The notes: generated by a model not told the origin, from the letters alone. A DNA stretch of 64,000 nt from Sphingobacteriaceae bacterium (GCA_030682795.1 JAUXNJ010000009.1:72582-136581), one strand, 5' to 3'; shown: positions 16,071-26,441, numbered from the stretch's first letter. Made by a program: numbers and translations.

Positions 16071-18944
16071 ATGAACCAAAGCATGGGAAGTACTGAATTT
16101 CAATCGCGCCACATCGGTCCGCATTCGTCTGATTTACAGCATATGTTGGGCACCATCGGTGTGGAGAGTCTCGACACCTTGATCGAGCAAACCATTCCGG
16201 CCAACATCCGCCGCCAAACGCCCATGCAAATGGCACCAGCCCTCAACGAGTTTGAGATGCTGAAGGCCTTGCGCCAGATGGCCAACAAAAACCAAGTTTA
16301 TAAGAATTACATCGGCCTCGGCTATTACGATGTGATTGTACCAGGGGTCATTCTCCGCAACATCCTCGAAAATCCAGGTTGGTACACTCAGTACACGCCT
16401 TACCAGGCCGAAATTGCACAGGGTCGCCTCGAGGCACTCATCAATTACCAAACCATGGTGTGCGACCTCACGGGCATGGAAATTGCCAACGCGAGCTTGC
16501 TCGACGAAGCCACCGCCGCTTCAGAGGCCATGTTGATGCTGCACAGCATGAAGGCTGCTGGCAAAGGCAATAAGTTTTTCGTTTCTGAGAAGTGCTTCCC
16601 ACAAACCAAGGCGGTGCTCGAAACCCGTGCAGAGCCTTTGGGCATTGAGTTGGTGTATGGTTTGGTCGAAAATTTTGACTTCAACAACGACTTCTTCGGC
16701 GTACTGTTCCAGTATCCTGATGGCTACGGTTGCGTACGCGACTATGCCGATTTTTGCAGCAAGGCAAAGGCTAATGGCATTTATGTAGCCGTAGTGGCCG
16801 ACTTGATGAGCTTGGTGCTCCTTACCGCGCCAGGCTCTTGGGGTGCCGACGTGGTGATTGGTTCGGCCCAGCGTTTTGGGGTGCCGATGGGCTATGGCGG
16901 TCCGCACGCTGCTTTTTTCGCCACCCGCGACGAGTTCAAGCGCCAAATTCCTGGTCGTTTGATCGGTGTTTCGGTAGATGCCCAAGGCAATATGGCCTAC
17001 CGCATGGCGCTTCAAACCCGCGAGCAGCACATCCGCCGCGAAAAAGCTACTTCTAACATTTGCACAGCACAGGTGCTGCTCGCCATCATGGCCAGCATGT
17101 ATGCCGTTTATCATGGTCCCGAAGGACTTCGCAATATCGCCAAGCGTATTCACCGCAGGGCGAGCTTACTCGACAAAGCGCTGCGCCAGCTGGGCTTTAA
17201 TCAGGTTAACGACCAGTATTTCGATACGCTGCAGGTAAAACTATCGGCCGAGGAGCTCGAAAAGCTGCACAACATCGCCGACAGCAAGCAGTTGAATTTG
17301 AATTATTTTGTGCCAAGACAAGTAGGCATTTCGGTGGATGAAACCACCACCGTGGCCGACATTGCTCAAATTGTAAGTGTATTTGCAGCCATCACCAATG
17401 GACAACAAGTGCAAGTGGCCGAACTCGACCAGCAGTTAGAAGCCAATATTTCGAAAAAATTCCTCCGCACCGATGCCATTCTAAGCCACCCGGTATTTAC
17501 GAAGCACCACAGCGAGCACGAAATGCTCCGCTATATCAAATCGCTTGAGGCGAAAGATTTGTCGCTTTGCCACAGCATGATTCCGTTGGGCTCGTGTACC
17601 ATGAAGCTCAACGCCACCACCGAAATGGTGCCTGTAACCTGGCCTGAATTTGGCAACATCCACCCTTTTGCACCTTTGGCACAGGCACAAGGCTACAAGC
17701 AATTGTTTGATGAGCTCACTGCCGATTTAAAAGAAGTCACCGGCTTTGCGGGCATCAGTTTGCAGCCGAACTCTGGCGCGCAAGGTGAGTACACCGGGTT
17801 GATGGTGATTCGGGCTTATCACATGAGTCGTGGCGACCACCACCGCAACATCGCTTTAATTCCATCGTCTGCCCACGGCACCAACCCCGCTTCGGCAGTT
17901 ATGGCCGGCATGAAGGTCGTGGTAGTGCGTTGCGACGACAATGGCAACATCGACATTGAAGATCTTCGCGCCAAAGCCATTCAACACAGCAACGAACTTA
18001 GCTGTTTGATGGTTACTTACCCTTCTACCCACGGAGTTTTTGAAGAAGGCATTGTAGAAATTTGCGAAATCATTCACCAGCACGGTGGTCAGGTGTATAT
18101 GGACGGCGCCAATATGAATGCGCAGGTAGGCCTGACTTCACCAGCCCTCATTGGTGCTGACGTTTGTCACCTCAACCTCCACAAAACCTTCTGCATTCCG
18201 CACGGCGGCGGCGGTCCTGGCATGGGCCCCATCGGCGTAGCCCCACAATTGGTTCCTTTTTTACCGGGTCACCCCGTGGTAAACATTGGCAGCAAAACCG
18301 CCATGAAGCCCGTATCGGCTGCTCCTTGGGGAAGTGCCAGCATTTTGCTCATCTCTTACACCTACAGCCGCATGATGGGCGCAGAAGGCTTGACCGATGC
18401 CACCCGTTATGCCATTTTGAATGCCAATTACATCATGGCCCGCTTGCAGCCGGAGTTCCCAATCTTATACACGGGAGCCAATGGTCGTTGCGCACATGAA
18501 ATGATTGTAGACTTGCGTCCATTCAAAAACTCTGCAGGTGTGGAGGCAGAAGATGTGGCGAAGCGTTTGATGGACTATGGTTTCCATGCCCCAACCGTGT
18601 CGTTTCCTGTGGCTGGCACCATGATGATTGAGCCAACCGAGTCGGAAAGCGTAGCAGAACTCGATCGTTTTTGCGAAGCCATGCTCAGCATCCGCGAAGA
18701 AATTCGGGAAATTGAAATGGGCTTGGCAGACCGCAATAACAACGTACTCAAGCACGCCCCGCATACTGCAAGGGTGTTGGTGGCAGATTGGGATCGCCCT
18801 TATAGCCGTGAGAAAGCCGTATTTCCAGCTAGTTGGGTACTGCAAAATAAATTTTGGCCTTCTGTTGGCCGCGTAAACAACACCTACGGCGACCGAAATT
18901 TGGTTTGTGTTTGCCCGCCAATGGAGGCTTACGAAGAGGCTTAA
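16071..18944 (+). CDS. gcvP: Glycine dehydrogenase (decarboxylating), P-protein
   Basis: The 957-residue product has the length of the fused, homodimeric P-protein. This PLP enzyme decarboxylates glycine and passes the aminomethyl group to lipoylated GcvH in the glycine cleavage system. Landmarks are FQSRHIGP at the start, the N-half segment [11 protein letters not shown], and the catalytic region [20 protein letters not shown] with the PLP-binding Lys near residue 708. The C-terminal half also has [14 protein letters not shown]. Both ATG 16071 and ATG 16083 are possible starts. The other gcv genes are not in this window, as is common in Bacteroidota. A terminator follows. Confidence 0.97.
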   Translation: MNQSMGSTEFQSRHIGPHSSDLQHMLGTIGVESLDTLIEQTIPANIRRQTPMQMAPALNEFEMLKALRQMANKNQVYKNYIGLGYYDVIVPGVILRNILENPGWYTQYTPYQAEIAQGRLEALINYQTMVCDLTGMEIANASLLDEATAASEAMLMLHSMKAAGKGNKFFVSEKCFPQTKAVLETRAEPLGIELVYGLVENFDFNNDFFGVLFQYPDGYGCVRDYADFCSKAKANGIYVAVVADLMSLVLLTAPGSWGADVVIGSAQRFGVPMGYGGPHAAFFATRDEFKRQIPGRLIGVSVDAQGNMAYRMALQTREQHIRREKATSNICTAQVLLAIMASMYAVYHGPEGLRNIAKRIHRRASLLDKALRQLGFNQVNDQYFDTLQVKLSAEELEKLHNIADSKQLNLNYFVPRQVGISVDETTTVADIAQIVSVFAAITNGQQVQVAELDQQLEANISKKFLRTDAILSHPVFTKHHSEHEMLRYIKSLEAKDLSLCHSMIPLGSCTMKLNATTEMVPVTWPEFGNIHPFAPLAQAQGYKQLFDELTADLKEVTGFAGISLQPNSGAQGEYTGLMVIRAYHMSRGDHHRNIALIPSSAHGTNPASAVMAGMKVVVVRCDDNGNIDIEDLRAKAIQHSNELSCLMVTYPSTHGVFEEGIVEICEIIHQHGGQVYMDGANMNAQVGLTSPALIGADVCHLNLHKTFCIPHGGGGPGMGPIGVAPQLVPFLPGHPVVNIGSKTAMKPVSAAPWGSASILLISYTYSRMMGAEGLTDATRYAILNANYIMARLQPEFPILYTGANGRCAHEMIVDLRPFKNSAGVEAEDVAKRLMDYGFHAPTVSFPVAGTMMIEPTESESVAELDRFCEAMLSIREEIREIEMGLADRNNNVLKHAPHTARVLVADWDRPYSREKAVFPASWVLQNKFWPSVGRVNNTYGDRNLVCVCPPMEAYEEA

Positions 18945-18966
18945 TACCTAAAATTCAACCTATTTT

Positions 18967-19009
18967 AAAGACTTGAATACCCTAATAGCGGTGTTCAGGT
19001 CTTTTTTTT
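18967..19009 (+). terminator. Rho-independent terminator after gcvP
   Basis: AAGACTTGAATACC pairs with GGTGTTCAGGTCTT (two G-U pairs) around a short loop, followed by eight T residues. Confidence 0.85.
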
Positions 19010-19084
19010 GCGTTTTTAACTTTATTTTTTAGTCTGTTCGTGTTAATTTTATTTAAATTGCATTTTAAAATTTAAATAACATAC

Positions 19085-20983
19085 ATGAAGAAGTTATTAC
19101 TAATAGCCCTGATGGGCGGCTTTGCTTCAGCATCAATTGCACAAAATAGCAAGCCTTTGAACGTTCGCGACGAGCTCAAAACCAATAGTCCTTACGACTT
19201 TGGCACAACAACTCCGGCCAACAATCCTGAGAACGGCGCTACGCTATGGACTCAAAACTTCAATGCGCCTGTAACAGGTGTTTCTTTTGTACGCGGCTCA
19301 GGTGCGGGTGGCGGCAGTACCCCTTGGGAAATCGTGTCAACCCAACCTGCCAATTTAAGCAGCCAAGGTTTTCCGGCGATTGCATCAACCTCTGGTGCAC
19401 CTTTTGCGCTGATTAACTCTGACCTTTTTACCAATGGCACGCAAGATGATTACCTGGTACTCAAGGTAGGCGCTAATTTATCTACCGCTACAGGCGTGGT
19501 GTTATCTTGGCAGCAATATTTCCGTCGTTTCCAGGAAACACACAAAGTGCAGGTAAGTAACGACTCCTTAACTTGGACGGATGTTTACAATTCATCAGTT
19601 ACCGTTCCAGTAAATACCACCATCGCAAATCCAACTACCATCAGCGTTAATATTTCATCAGTAGCTGCTGGTCAAGCCAACGTTTGGGTTCGTTTTCATT
19701 ATGTAGGTGCATGGGATTGGTTTTGGGCAGTAGACAATGTGGCCTTGGTTGAGCCCCCTGCTAATGATTTAGTGCTTGAAAACTACAGTCTCGAGTTCAA
19801 GGATTTACTCGGCTTCTACGGACAAATCCCGGTTGCACAAGCCGCCGATTCGTTAAGAGCCACTGGTGCTATTTATAACTTTGGGGTGAACGCGCAGAGC
19901 ACGACCCGCTTCAACACCAAGGTAAACGCTGGCACGAATACCATTTTCAACAATAGCACAGCTAACTTCACCTTGCTTACCAACAGGCGCGACACGGTAA
20001 ATTCAACAGCTTTATTTCCAGTTGAAGGCCGTACCAAGGGCAACTATAGCATCATCCTTACCGCCGAAATGGATTCAGTTGATGCTAACCCACTAGACAA
20101 CAGTATTACCCTTCCGTTTGCCATAACGGATTCTATTTACAGCGCCATGTCTACCACGGTTACACGTGCAACAACACTTGGAACAGCTTCATTTACCGGC
20201 AATGCCGATGGCTTTATTGCAGCTTCTCTAATAGAGCTTACCAATGTTGATACCATCACTGCTGTACGCATTCACTTGGGCAGCACCACTGTTGCTGGCG
20301 GAATTATTACTGCTGCCGTTCGTGATACGAATGGCTTAGCCAATTCCGAATATGCCAATGCATTCTCTTTCACCCCATTGATTGAAAGTGAGGCTTACAC
20401 AGTTACGGCTGCTGATATCACCAGAGGTTTTGTTGACATTTTAATTCCGCGCTTCCTGTCTGGTACTCCACAAAATCTTATTTTACCAGCAGGTGCTTAC
20501 TATTTATCAGCCGAGCTGATCAGTAATGGTGGTGCATCACACATCCGCATTATCGACGATTTAACCTATGAGCGCTTCGCGCCCTTCTATCAGTCTATCA
20601 TTTACCTGCCTGCCCCACCAAATGCTTCAGCACGTTGGTACACCAATGGCGTTAGCATGGGCATTAGTGGTGTATTCGGCGATGCTCGTCGTTTAGGTTT
20701 GAATGTTAACGATCTTCAAAAGAATCTTTCATTGAAGTCGGTTTACCCAAATCCTGCTAAAAACGAAGTGAACATCAGCTACCAATTGACCAAAGCTGCT
20801 GAGGTTAGCATTACGATTCGCGACATCGCTGGTCGCACAGTGATGCAATCTATTGAAGGCCTGCAATTTGAGGGCACCCAAAAAGCCACCTTGACATTAA
20901 ATGGTCTGAATGCAGGCATGTATTTTGTTGAGCTCAATGCTGGTGGTGCAGTTGCGCAACAAAAATTGATTATCTCGAAATAA
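19085..20983 (+). CDS. Secreted T9SS cargo protein, function unknown
   Basis: The 632-residue protein has an N-terminal signal peptide (LLLIALMGGFASASIAQ) and a C-terminal type A sorting domain of about 75 residues (LKSVYPNPAKNEVNISY, DIAGRTV, LNGLNAGMYFVEL) that directs it through the type IX secretion system. Between them, residues 50-235 look like a beta-sandwich of the kind seen in choice-of-anchor proteins (WTQNFNAPVTG, WEIVSTQPANLSSQGF). No catalytic site is recognised. It probably stays on the cell surface or is released. It has its own terminator and stands next to a second T9SS cargo gene. Confidence 0.85.
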   Translation: MKKLLLIALMGGFASASIAQNSKPLNVRDELKTNSPYDFGTTTPANNPENGATLWTQNFNAPVTGVSFVRGSGAGGGSTPWEIVSTQPANLSSQGFPAIASTSGAPFALINSDLFTNGTQDDYLVLKVGANLSTATGVVLSWQQYFRRFQETHKVQVSNDSLTWTDVYNSSVTVPVNTTIANPTTISVNISSVAAGQANVWVRFHYVGAWDWFWAVDNVALVEPPANDLVLENYSLEFKDLLGFYGQIPVAQAADSLRATGAIYNFGVNAQSTTRFNTKVNAGTNTIFNNSTANFTLLTNRRDTVNSTALFPVEGRTKGNYSIILTAEMDSVDANPLDNSITLPFAITDSIYSAMSTTVTRATTLGTASFTGNADGFIAASLIELTNVDTITAVRIHLGSTTVAGGIITAAVRDTNGLANSEYANAFSFTPLIESEAYTVTAADITRGFVDILIPRFLSGTPQNLILPAGAYYLSAELISNGGASHIRIIDDLTYERFAPFYQSIIYLPAPPNASARWYTNGVSMGISGVFGDARRLGLNVNDLQKNLSLKSVYPNPAKNEVNISYQLTKAAEVSITIRDIAGRTVMQSIEGLQFEGTQKATLTLNGLNAGMYFVELNAGGAVAQQKLIISK

Positions 20984-21001
20984 ACGTAATTTTTAGTGCT
21001 T

Positions 21002-21030
21002 AAAAAGAGGGCTTCGGCCCTCTTTTTTTT
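21002..21030 (+). terminator. Rho-independent terminator
   Basis: GAGGGC and GCCCTC form a stem closed by a TTCG tetraloop, extended by A-T pairs and ending in a run of eight T residues. Confidence 0.92.
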
Positions 21031-21116
21031 GTCCTTGGATGCCAAACTGAAAAGGGGTGTTTTTAGATATTCATTAGAATTGATTACCTTAGAGGTTCAA
21101 ACAACAGGTTTAAAAA

Positions 21117-22445
21117 ATGAAAAAAACACTTTTACTCGCTACGCTAACTGCCTTCTTAGGCGGAGTTAGCCATGCTCAAACCCTGGTTCCAGCAACAAAT
21201 GATGCCCAAATTAGCATCCCTGCGAACCTTAACGTTCAACCTAAGGGCATTAAGCACAGTGCTCGCGTTGGGAATAATGTTGACCTTCGTATCAGCCATA
21301 CGGATGCCATCGTTAATGCCTTTGGTGTTGCTAATTTCGGAAGCTCTAGTTTTATCGATTACTACTGCGACACAACCTTGAGGGTTTCTTTCAGCGGCCA
21401 ACTTCTTACTACAGGCTTTAATGGTGTTGGTGGTATGTTCAATCCTTATCAGCTCTTTTTTGATGAGCCCCTTCCTACAGGTACTGGTTATCGTTTAGAT
21501 ACAGTTTGGATCGGCGGCATTTATCAGCGTATTGTGAATAATACCGTTGGTGATACGCTTCGTGTACAAGTAAATTTTGGGCCTAACACAGCGACTGGCA
21601 GCAGCGCTACAAGTGGTGCGCCATGGGTAGCTTTGCGTTTTAATGCCACCGCCCCGGCACCCATTGCTAACCGTGCGGTAACGGGTCAGATTTTTGCCGG
21701 TGCTCCAGGCCACGGACTGGCTGGCAATCTCAGCGCTTCAACGGTTACAGTGAACTATGTATTAACCGCTGCTGATACCATCAGTAACCCAACTGTAAAT
21801 CCAAATTATCCTTATATCCCTATTGTAATGCCGAATGGTGGCTTACAAATTCCAGCGAACAACTGGGTGAGCACCTTGGCTCGCTACCGTACAGGTAACC
21901 CAACAACCCCTGGTGATATCTATTGGAGCAACGTTCCTGCCGATACCGCTGTTCATAACTCCTTCCGTCCATTGGCTTGGGTTGAAAGCGCTAATCCAGC
22001 CGCTCACGTATTTATGTTCGACTCAACTGGATTGAGCACCACCTTAACCCGTGTAGCACGTTATGGCGCTAACGCTGGTCAATTCTGGGCTAGTCCTCGC
22101 ACAGACCGTGGTTATTGGATCGACTTCTCAATCAATGCAACCTTACCTGGTACAAGCGTTGAAGGCATTCCAGCTAACATCGCCCGTGTAGGCAACGTAT
22201 ATCCAAACCCAGTAAATGCAGGTGCCACCCTCGTTTTGCCAGTTGATCTCAAAAACAGCAGCAAAGTAAGTTACAGCATCAGCAACTACATGGGCCAAAT
22301 GATCGCTCGCGAAGATTTGGGTCAGTTGTTCGAAGGTGCCAACAAAATTGAAGTAAACACACAGACCTTAAACGCTGGCGTATACTTCATGACGGTGAAC
22401 ATCAATGGAGCTACACAAGCTATACGCTTCGTAGTTAACAAATAA
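21117..22445 (+). CDS. Secreted T9SS cargo protein, function unknown
   Basis: The 442-residue protein has a signal peptide (TLLLATLTAFLGGVSHAQ) and a C-terminal T9SS type A sorting domain (VGNVYPNPVNAGATLVL, ISNYMGQMI, LNAGVYFMTVN). The middle is beta-rich with a Thr/Ala/Asn-heavy composition and no motif I recognise. The C-terminal domains of this and the preceding protein are related, as expected for cargo of the same secretion machine. The genes are probably transcribed separately, because a strong terminator lies between them. Confidence 0.85.
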   Translation: MKKTLLLATLTAFLGGVSHAQTLVPATNDAQISIPANLNVQPKGIKHSARVGNNVDLRISHTDAIVNAFGVANFGSSSFIDYYCDTTLRVSFSGQLLTTGFNGVGGMFNPYQLFFDEPLPTGTGYRLDTVWIGGIYQRIVNNTVGDTLRVQVNFGPNTATGSSATSGAPWVALRFNATAPAPIANRAVTGQIFAGAPGHGLAGNLSASTVTVNYVLTAADTISNPTVNPNYPYIPIVMPNGGLQIPANNWVSTLARYRTGNPTTPGDIYWSNVPADTAVHNSFRPLAWVESANPAAHVFMFDSTGLSTTLTRVARYGANAGQFWASPRTDRGYWIDFSINATLPGTSVEGIPANIARVGNVYPNPVNAGATLVLPVDLKNSSKVSYSISNYMGQMIAREDLGQLFEGANKIEVNTQTLNAGVYFMTVNINGATQAIRFVVNK

Positions 22446-22464
22446 GCTAATCCTCCTAACATGA

Positions 22465-22494
22465 AGCCGGTGCCTTTGAGGTACCGGCTTTTTT
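22465..22494 (+). terminator. Rho-independent terminator
   Basis: AGCCGGT pairs with ACCGGCT, with inner CCT/AGG pairs, and is followed by six T residues. It overlaps the start of the murB promoter region. Confidence 0.9.
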
Positions 22495-22495
22495 G

Positions 22496-22527
22496 TTGCC
22501 CACAATCACCATCTCGCCTTATATTTG
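22496..22527 (+). promoter_or_regulatory. Promoter of murB, predicted leaderless transcript
   Basis: TTG (22496-22498), a 21-nt spacer and TATATTTG (22520-22527) form a full Bacteroidota promoter. Only CGC separates it from the ATG at 22531, so the mRNA probably begins at or next to the start codon. Confidence 0.75.
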
Positions 22528-22530
22528 CGC

Positions 22531-23559
22531 ATGCAGCTACACAAAGACTTCGACCTACGGGCGCTCAACACCTTCGGCATATCGGTTAAATGCAAATACC
22601 TGATCGAAATTCAAGAAGAAGATGAGCTACCGCGTGCCGTTGAAATGGCCACCCATTTTGGTTATCCTTTTATGGTGCTAGGTGGCGGCAGCAATATGCT
22701 ATTTACGGAAGATTACGAAGGCAGTATTTTATACATGCGCATTCCTGGCATTTCGGTTGAAGCCGTTGCTGACGATGAGGTTCTTGTAACTGCGGGCGCC
22801 GGGGTGGTGTGGAACGATTTGGTTAATTTTGCTGTGGAAAACGGCTATGGCGGACTCGAGAATCTGGCCTTGATCCCAGGCACAGTAGGCGCCTCCCCCA
22901 TTCAAAACATAGGCGCTTATGGCGTTGAATTGCAGGATGTTTTTGAAAGTCTGCGCGGCTACCACCTCGAACAAGGCTTTATGGACTTTGATAAAAAAAG
23001 TTGTCATTTTGGCTACCGACAATCGGTTTTCAAAGGTGCCCTCAAGGGTAAGTTCATTGTAACCCAAGTGCGTTTTCGCTTATCGACCAAGCCCGTTTTG
23101 AAACTACACTACGGGGCTTTACAAGAAGCCTTGGCACAGCGCGGCATCCAAAAGCCCAGCATTGCACAAGTGGCAGAGGTGGTAAGCAGCGTGCGCGTGA
23201 GCAAGTTGCCTGACCCCAGCAGCATTGGCAATGCCGGCAGCTTTTTCAAAAACCCAGAAATACCAGAAGAACAGTTTCAGCGGCTTAAAATCGATTACCC
23301 CGACATGGTGGGCTATCCTGCTGGGGAAGGTATCGTCAAAGCATCCGCAGCTTGGCTCATTGAGTCGTGCGGGTGGAAAGGTAAAGTGGTTGGGCCCACC
23401 GGTACTTATGCCAAACACGCCTTGGTATTGGTAAACCATGGCAGTGCCACTGGAAGTGACATTTGGGCCTTGGCGCAAAGCATTCAACGCTCGGTTCAGG
23501 AACGCTATGGCGTTTTATTAGAGCCCGAAGTGAATATTATCGGGCAAATACACAGCTAG
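22531..23559 (+). CDS. murB: UDP-N-acetylenolpyruvoylglucosamine reductase
   Basis: The 342-residue cytoplasmic flavoenzyme uses NADPH to reduce UDP-GlcNAc-enolpyruvate to UDP-MurNAc, the second committed step of peptidoglycan synthesis. The FAD-binding part has LGGGSNMLF and GLENLALIPGTVGASPIQNIGAYG. The catalytic Ser lies in GNAGSFFKNP and the catalytic Glu in LLEPEVNIIG. The length matches the type I MurB of E. coli. I take ATG 22531 as the start because TTG 22525, two codons upstream, lies within the promoter box. It converges on ldcA with a single base between stop codons. Confidence 0.96.
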   Translation: MQLHKDFDLRALNTFGISVKCKYLIEIQEEDELPRAVEMATHFGYPFMVLGGGSNMLFTEDYEGSILYMRIPGISVEAVADDEVLVTAGAGVVWNDLVNFAVENGYGGLENLALIPGTVGASPIQNIGAYGVELQDVFESLRGYHLEQGFMDFDKKSCHFGYRQSVFKGALKGKFIVTQVRFRLSTKPVLKLHYGALQEALAQRGIQKPSIAQVAEVVSSVRVSKLPDPSSIGNAGSFFKNPEIPEEQFQRLKIDYPDMVGYPAGEGIVKASAAWLIESCGWKGKVVGPTGTYAKHALVLVNHGSATGSDIWALAQSIQRSVQERYGVLLEPEVNIIGQIHS

Positions 23560-23560
23560 T

Positions 23561-24427
23561 CTAAAGCTCGAGCAGCTGGCCAAAAATAATGGCTTGATTG
23601 AGTGGCTGGTGGCCCGCCGGGAAGCCAAAAGCCACCGGATAATCATGGCCCGCTACTGCTTCAAAAATGATTTCTTCGGCTGTTTTACCGAAACCAATGG
23701 CGTTGTCGTTCATTTTGGTAAGACCGCCAACCAGTAAACCTGCTAAATCATCGAGCAAACCTCCTCGTTTGAGACACATCATCATGCGGTCGAGGTGGTA
23801 CAAATACTCGTCTAAATCTTCCAAAAACAAAATTTTGCCAGCTGTAGACGGTAAGCTGCTGCTACCCATTAAGCTGTATAAAACCGAGAGGTTGCCGCCC
23901 AAAATCTCGCCTTGCATCTTGCTGCCTCTTCTAAACTGAAGGCTTTGGAGCGCGTAAGCGGGCTGTTTGCCTTGCAGAGCCTGGTGTAACGACTCCCAAC
24001 TTTGGGTGCTTTCTACCGTATGGTCGAAATTGAGCGGCATGGTGCTGTGGATGCTGGCGAAACCCATTTGCTGCAATTGCGCATGCAAAACGGTGATGTC
24101 GCTATAACCACAAAGCCATTTGGGATGAGCGCGAAAGTCGGACCAGTCGAGTGCATCAACCAAGCGCACGGTACCGTAGCCCCCGCGGGCGCACAGAATG
24201 GCTTTAACCGCAGGGTCGTTGAGCTGGGCTTGAAGATCGGCACGGCGTTCGGCATCGCTGCCAGCAAACTGCCGATCTGCCAGGCCAATGCTGCTGCCCA
24301 AACGCACTTGATAGCCTTGTGCCTCGAGCCAAGTTTTGGCAGGTGCCACTTCATCGGCGGTAATTTTGCGGGCGGTAGCTACAATGGCAATGAGATCGCC
24401 TGCTTGGAGGAATGGAGGTTGGGTCAT
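23561..24427 (-). CDS. ldcA: LD-carboxypeptidase (S66 family)
   Basis: The 288-residue enzyme of peptidoglycan recycling removes the terminal D-Ala from murein tetrapeptides. The catalytic Ser is in the nucleophile motif CGYSDIT (near residue 108), the Glu in LEDLDEYLYHLDRM, and the His in GFPAGHQPLNQA near the C terminus, the expected Ser-Glu-His triad. CARGGYG is another family landmark. No signal peptide is seen, which fits the cytoplasmic form. Its start overlaps the end of the sugar dehydrogenase gene by 4 bp (ATGA). Confidence 0.93.
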   Translation of the reverse strand: MTQPPFLQAGDLIAIVATARKITADEVAPAKTWLEAQGYQVRLGSSIGLADRQFAGSDAERRADLQAQLNDPAVKAILCARGGYGTVRLVDALDWSDFRAHPKWLCGYSDITVLHAQLQQMGFASIHSTMPLNFDHTVESTQSWESLHQALQGKQPAYALQSLQFRRGSKMQGEILGGNLSVLYSLMGSSSLPSTAGKILFLEDLDEYLYHLDRMMMCLKRGGLLDDLAGLLVGGLTKMNDNAIGFGKTAEEIIFEAVAGHDYPVAFGFPAGHQPLNQAIIFGQLLEL

Positions 24428-25605
24428 TTTTGAATTACATAAACCACGCCCGTGCGGTTTTTGGGACCGAGTTGGGTTTGGGTGAGTACATAGATGTTAC
24501 CGGCCTGGTCTTCGCCCAGACTGTTGATATAGCCCAGTTCGTTGCTATTGCGAAAGCGGATGCTTTGCTCCTGCCAGCCACTAGCTTGTTGCTCTAGGGC
24601 CATCACCACTCCTTTCCAGTCAGCAAAAATGTATTTGCCTTTGAGCGCAGGAATGTTGGTATTGCGATACACATAACCCCCAATGACACTCACTTTGTCG
24701 GTACTGTGGCTGTATGCATGGATGGGTTTTTGCAGTGTCTTTCCTTGCTCGCAGTTTTTTTCGGGGTTGTAGCAGGCAGGTCCTTCCATGAGACGCCAGC
24801 CGTAGTTGCCTCCCTTTTCAACGATGTTCACCTCTTCGTACTTGTTCTGTCCTACATCCGCCACAAACAAACGGCCGTCTTTGTCGAACGAAAACTTCCA
24901 GGGGTTGCGAAAGCCATAGGCGTAGATTTCGGGTCTTCCGCCACCGCGCACAAAGGGATTGTCGGTCGGGATAGCGTAAGGCGGATCATCAACATCGATG
25001 CGGAGGATTTTACCCAACAGGCTATTGAGGTTTTGAGCGTTGCCCGTAAGTCCGTAACGGTCGCCAGCACCACCACCGTCGCCGAGCCCAATGTAGAGGA
25101 AGCCATCCGGACCGAAGCATATCGTACCTCCATTGTGGTTAGAGGCGGGTTGGTCGACCGTGAGCACCACGCGATGTGAGCTCAAATCAGCCATATTTGG
25201 GTCATAGGTGGAGGTCGTTAATTGGGCAATCACTGTTTGGTGGTCGGATGCTTTATCGGCCTTTGGCGCTGAATAATGCACATAAAAACGGCCATTGCTG
25301 GCATAGTTTGGGTGAAAAGCTAGTCCAAGCAGTCCCATTTCGCTGTAATACGGACTGATATTGGCCAATTTGCTTTTGATATCTAAAAAGGGCGTAGGAA
25401 GCAACACCCCATTTTGAATGATGCGGATGGTGCCACTTTGCTCCACTACAAATACGCGGTTGCTGGCATCTCCGGCATGGGTAAGGGCTACAGGTGCTGA
25501 AAGTCCACCCACTACCTTGGTAAGGGTGAGTGTAAGTTGTGCCCAAGAAGTCGTAGTAAAACACATTAGCGCCAGGCTAACGATTCCCAACAGGTGCAGT
25601 CGCAT
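24424..25605 (-). CDS. PQQ-type glucose/sorbosone dehydrogenase family protein, secreted
   Basis: The 393-residue protein has a signal peptide and a six-bladed propeller of the glucose/sorbosone dehydrogenase (YliI/Asd) family. Motifs include LLGLAFHPNYASNGRFYVHYS, HNGGTICFGPDGFLYIGLGD, and YGFRNPWKFSFD. Relatives oxidise aldose sugars with PQQ, but the substrate here is unknown. The ATG at 25605 is chosen because a -7 box (25609-25616) precedes it by 3 nt. A TTG five codons upstream lies partly in that box. The gene is cotranscribed with ldcA. Confidence 0.9.
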   Translation of the reverse strand: MRLHLLGIVSLALMCFTTTSWAQLTLTLTKVVGGLSAPVALTHAGDASNRVFVVEQSGTIRIIQNGVLLPTPFLDIKSKLANISPYYSEMGLLGLAFHPNYASNGRFYVHYSAPKADKASDHQTVIAQLTTSTYDPNMADLSSHRVVLTVDQPASNHNGGTICFGPDGFLYIGLGDGGGAGDRYGLTGNAQNLNSLLGKILRIDVDDPPYAIPTDNPFVRGGGRPEIYAYGFRNPWKFSFDKDGRLFVADVGQNKYEEVNIVEKGGNYGWRLMEGPACYNPEKNCEQGKTLQKPIHAYSHSTDKVSVIGGYVYRNTNIPALKGKYIFADWKGVVMALEQQASGWQEQSIRFRNSNELGYINSLGEDQAGNIYVLTQTQLGPKNRTGVVYVIQK

Positions 25606-25608
25606 ACT

Positions 25609-25616
25609 CAAAGCTA
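25609..25616 (-). promoter_or_regulatory. -7 promoter element of the sugar dehydrogenase-ldcA operon
   Basis: On the minus strand TAGCTTTG matches TAnnTTTG, and only AGT separates it from the ATG at 25605. This predicts a leaderless mRNA. No clear -33 TTG was found. Confidence 0.6.
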
Positions 25617-25643
25617 ACAAAAAGCCTCGAATGTAGGAAGTGC

Positions 25644-26414
25644 TTAGTGCGGGATAGCGAGGCGCTGACGCACAGCTTCAAAGAGCAGCACGCCTGCCGC
25701 CACCGATACGTTCAACGAGCCCACGGTGCCCACAATAGGGATTTTGGCCAGGTGTGAGGCTTTGCGGAGGGTGGCGGGACTGAGACCATCTTCCTCCGAG
25801 CCCATCACAATGGCCAGGGGCCCTGTCATGTCGAGCTGGTAATAGGTCTCCGCCGCATGTTCCGAAGCCGCTACCACCGAGAAGCCACTTTCGAGCAGGA
25901 AATCGATGGCCTGGTTGAGGGTTTGAACCCGGCATACGGGCAGACTCGCCAAGGCGCCGGCACTGGTTTTGATGGCGTCGCCGGTGACTTGCGCGCTGTT
26001 GAGCATGGGCAGGATGAGGCCATGCGCGTTGGCACAGCTGGCCGAGCGGGCGATGGCGCCGAGGTTGCGCACATCGGTAATCCTGTCGAGCAGTACGAGC
26101 AGCGGTGTTTCGCCTTTTTCGTAGATGTTGGCTACGAGCTCCTCGAGCGGGTGGTAAAAAACGGGCGAAATAAAGGCGATGATGCCTTGATGGTTTTTGC
26201 GCGTAAAGGTGTTGAGCTTTTCCTTAGGCACTTCTTGCACGGGCACACCCGCCTCGCGCGCCTGCTGCTGCAGGGCCTTTACTTCCTCGTCGCGGCGCTC
26301 ACGGGCCACCATGATCTTATTGATTTCTGCGCCCGAACCCAAAAGCTCGGCAACGGCATGAAACCCAAAGGCCATTTCTAACGGCTCTCTTTTTTCGGTA
26401 TGGGATCGTATCAT
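25644..26414 (-). CDS. rlmB: RlmB-type 23S rRNA 2'-O-methyltransferase (TrmH/SpoU family)
   Basis: The 256-residue protein has an N-terminal substrate-binding domain (AFGFHAVAELL, residues 14-90) and a SPOUT methyltransferase domain with the three family motifs: LLDRITDVRNLGAIARSA, IVMGSEEDGLS and VGTVGSLNVSVAAGVLLFEA. These enzymes methylate a guanosine 2'-hydroxyl in 23S rRNA. Two starts are possible: ATG 26414, which directly abuts the T run of the upstream terminator, and ATG 26375, where the conserved domain begins. The second is attractive because it leaves room for a promoter or leader. Confidence 0.92.
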   Translation of the reverse strand: MIRSHTEKREPLEMAFGFHAVAELLGSGAEINKIMVARERRDEEVKALQQQAREAGVPVQEVPKEKLNTFTRKNHQGIIAFISPVFYHPLEELVANIYEKGETPLLVLLDRITDVRNLGAIARSASCANAHGLILPMLNSAQVTGDAIKTSAGALASLPVCRVQTLNQAIDFLLESGFSVVAASEHAAETYYQLDMTGPLAIVMGSEEDGLSPATLRKASHLAKIPIVGTVGSLNVSVAAGVLLFEAVRQRLAIPH

Positions 26415-26441
26415 AACAAAAGCGCCCCATTGCTGGGGCGC
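26415..26441 (-). terminator. Rho-independent terminator after the DUF2723 gene
   Basis: On the minus strand GCGCCCC and GGGGCGC form a 7-bp GC stem with a 6-nt loop, followed by TTTTGTT, which runs up to the rlmB start codon. Confidence 0.9.

Noticed and set aside
16521-17153. 210-residue open frame antisense to gcvP
   Set aside because: gcvP is unambiguous here and the antisense frame shows no domain or start signal.
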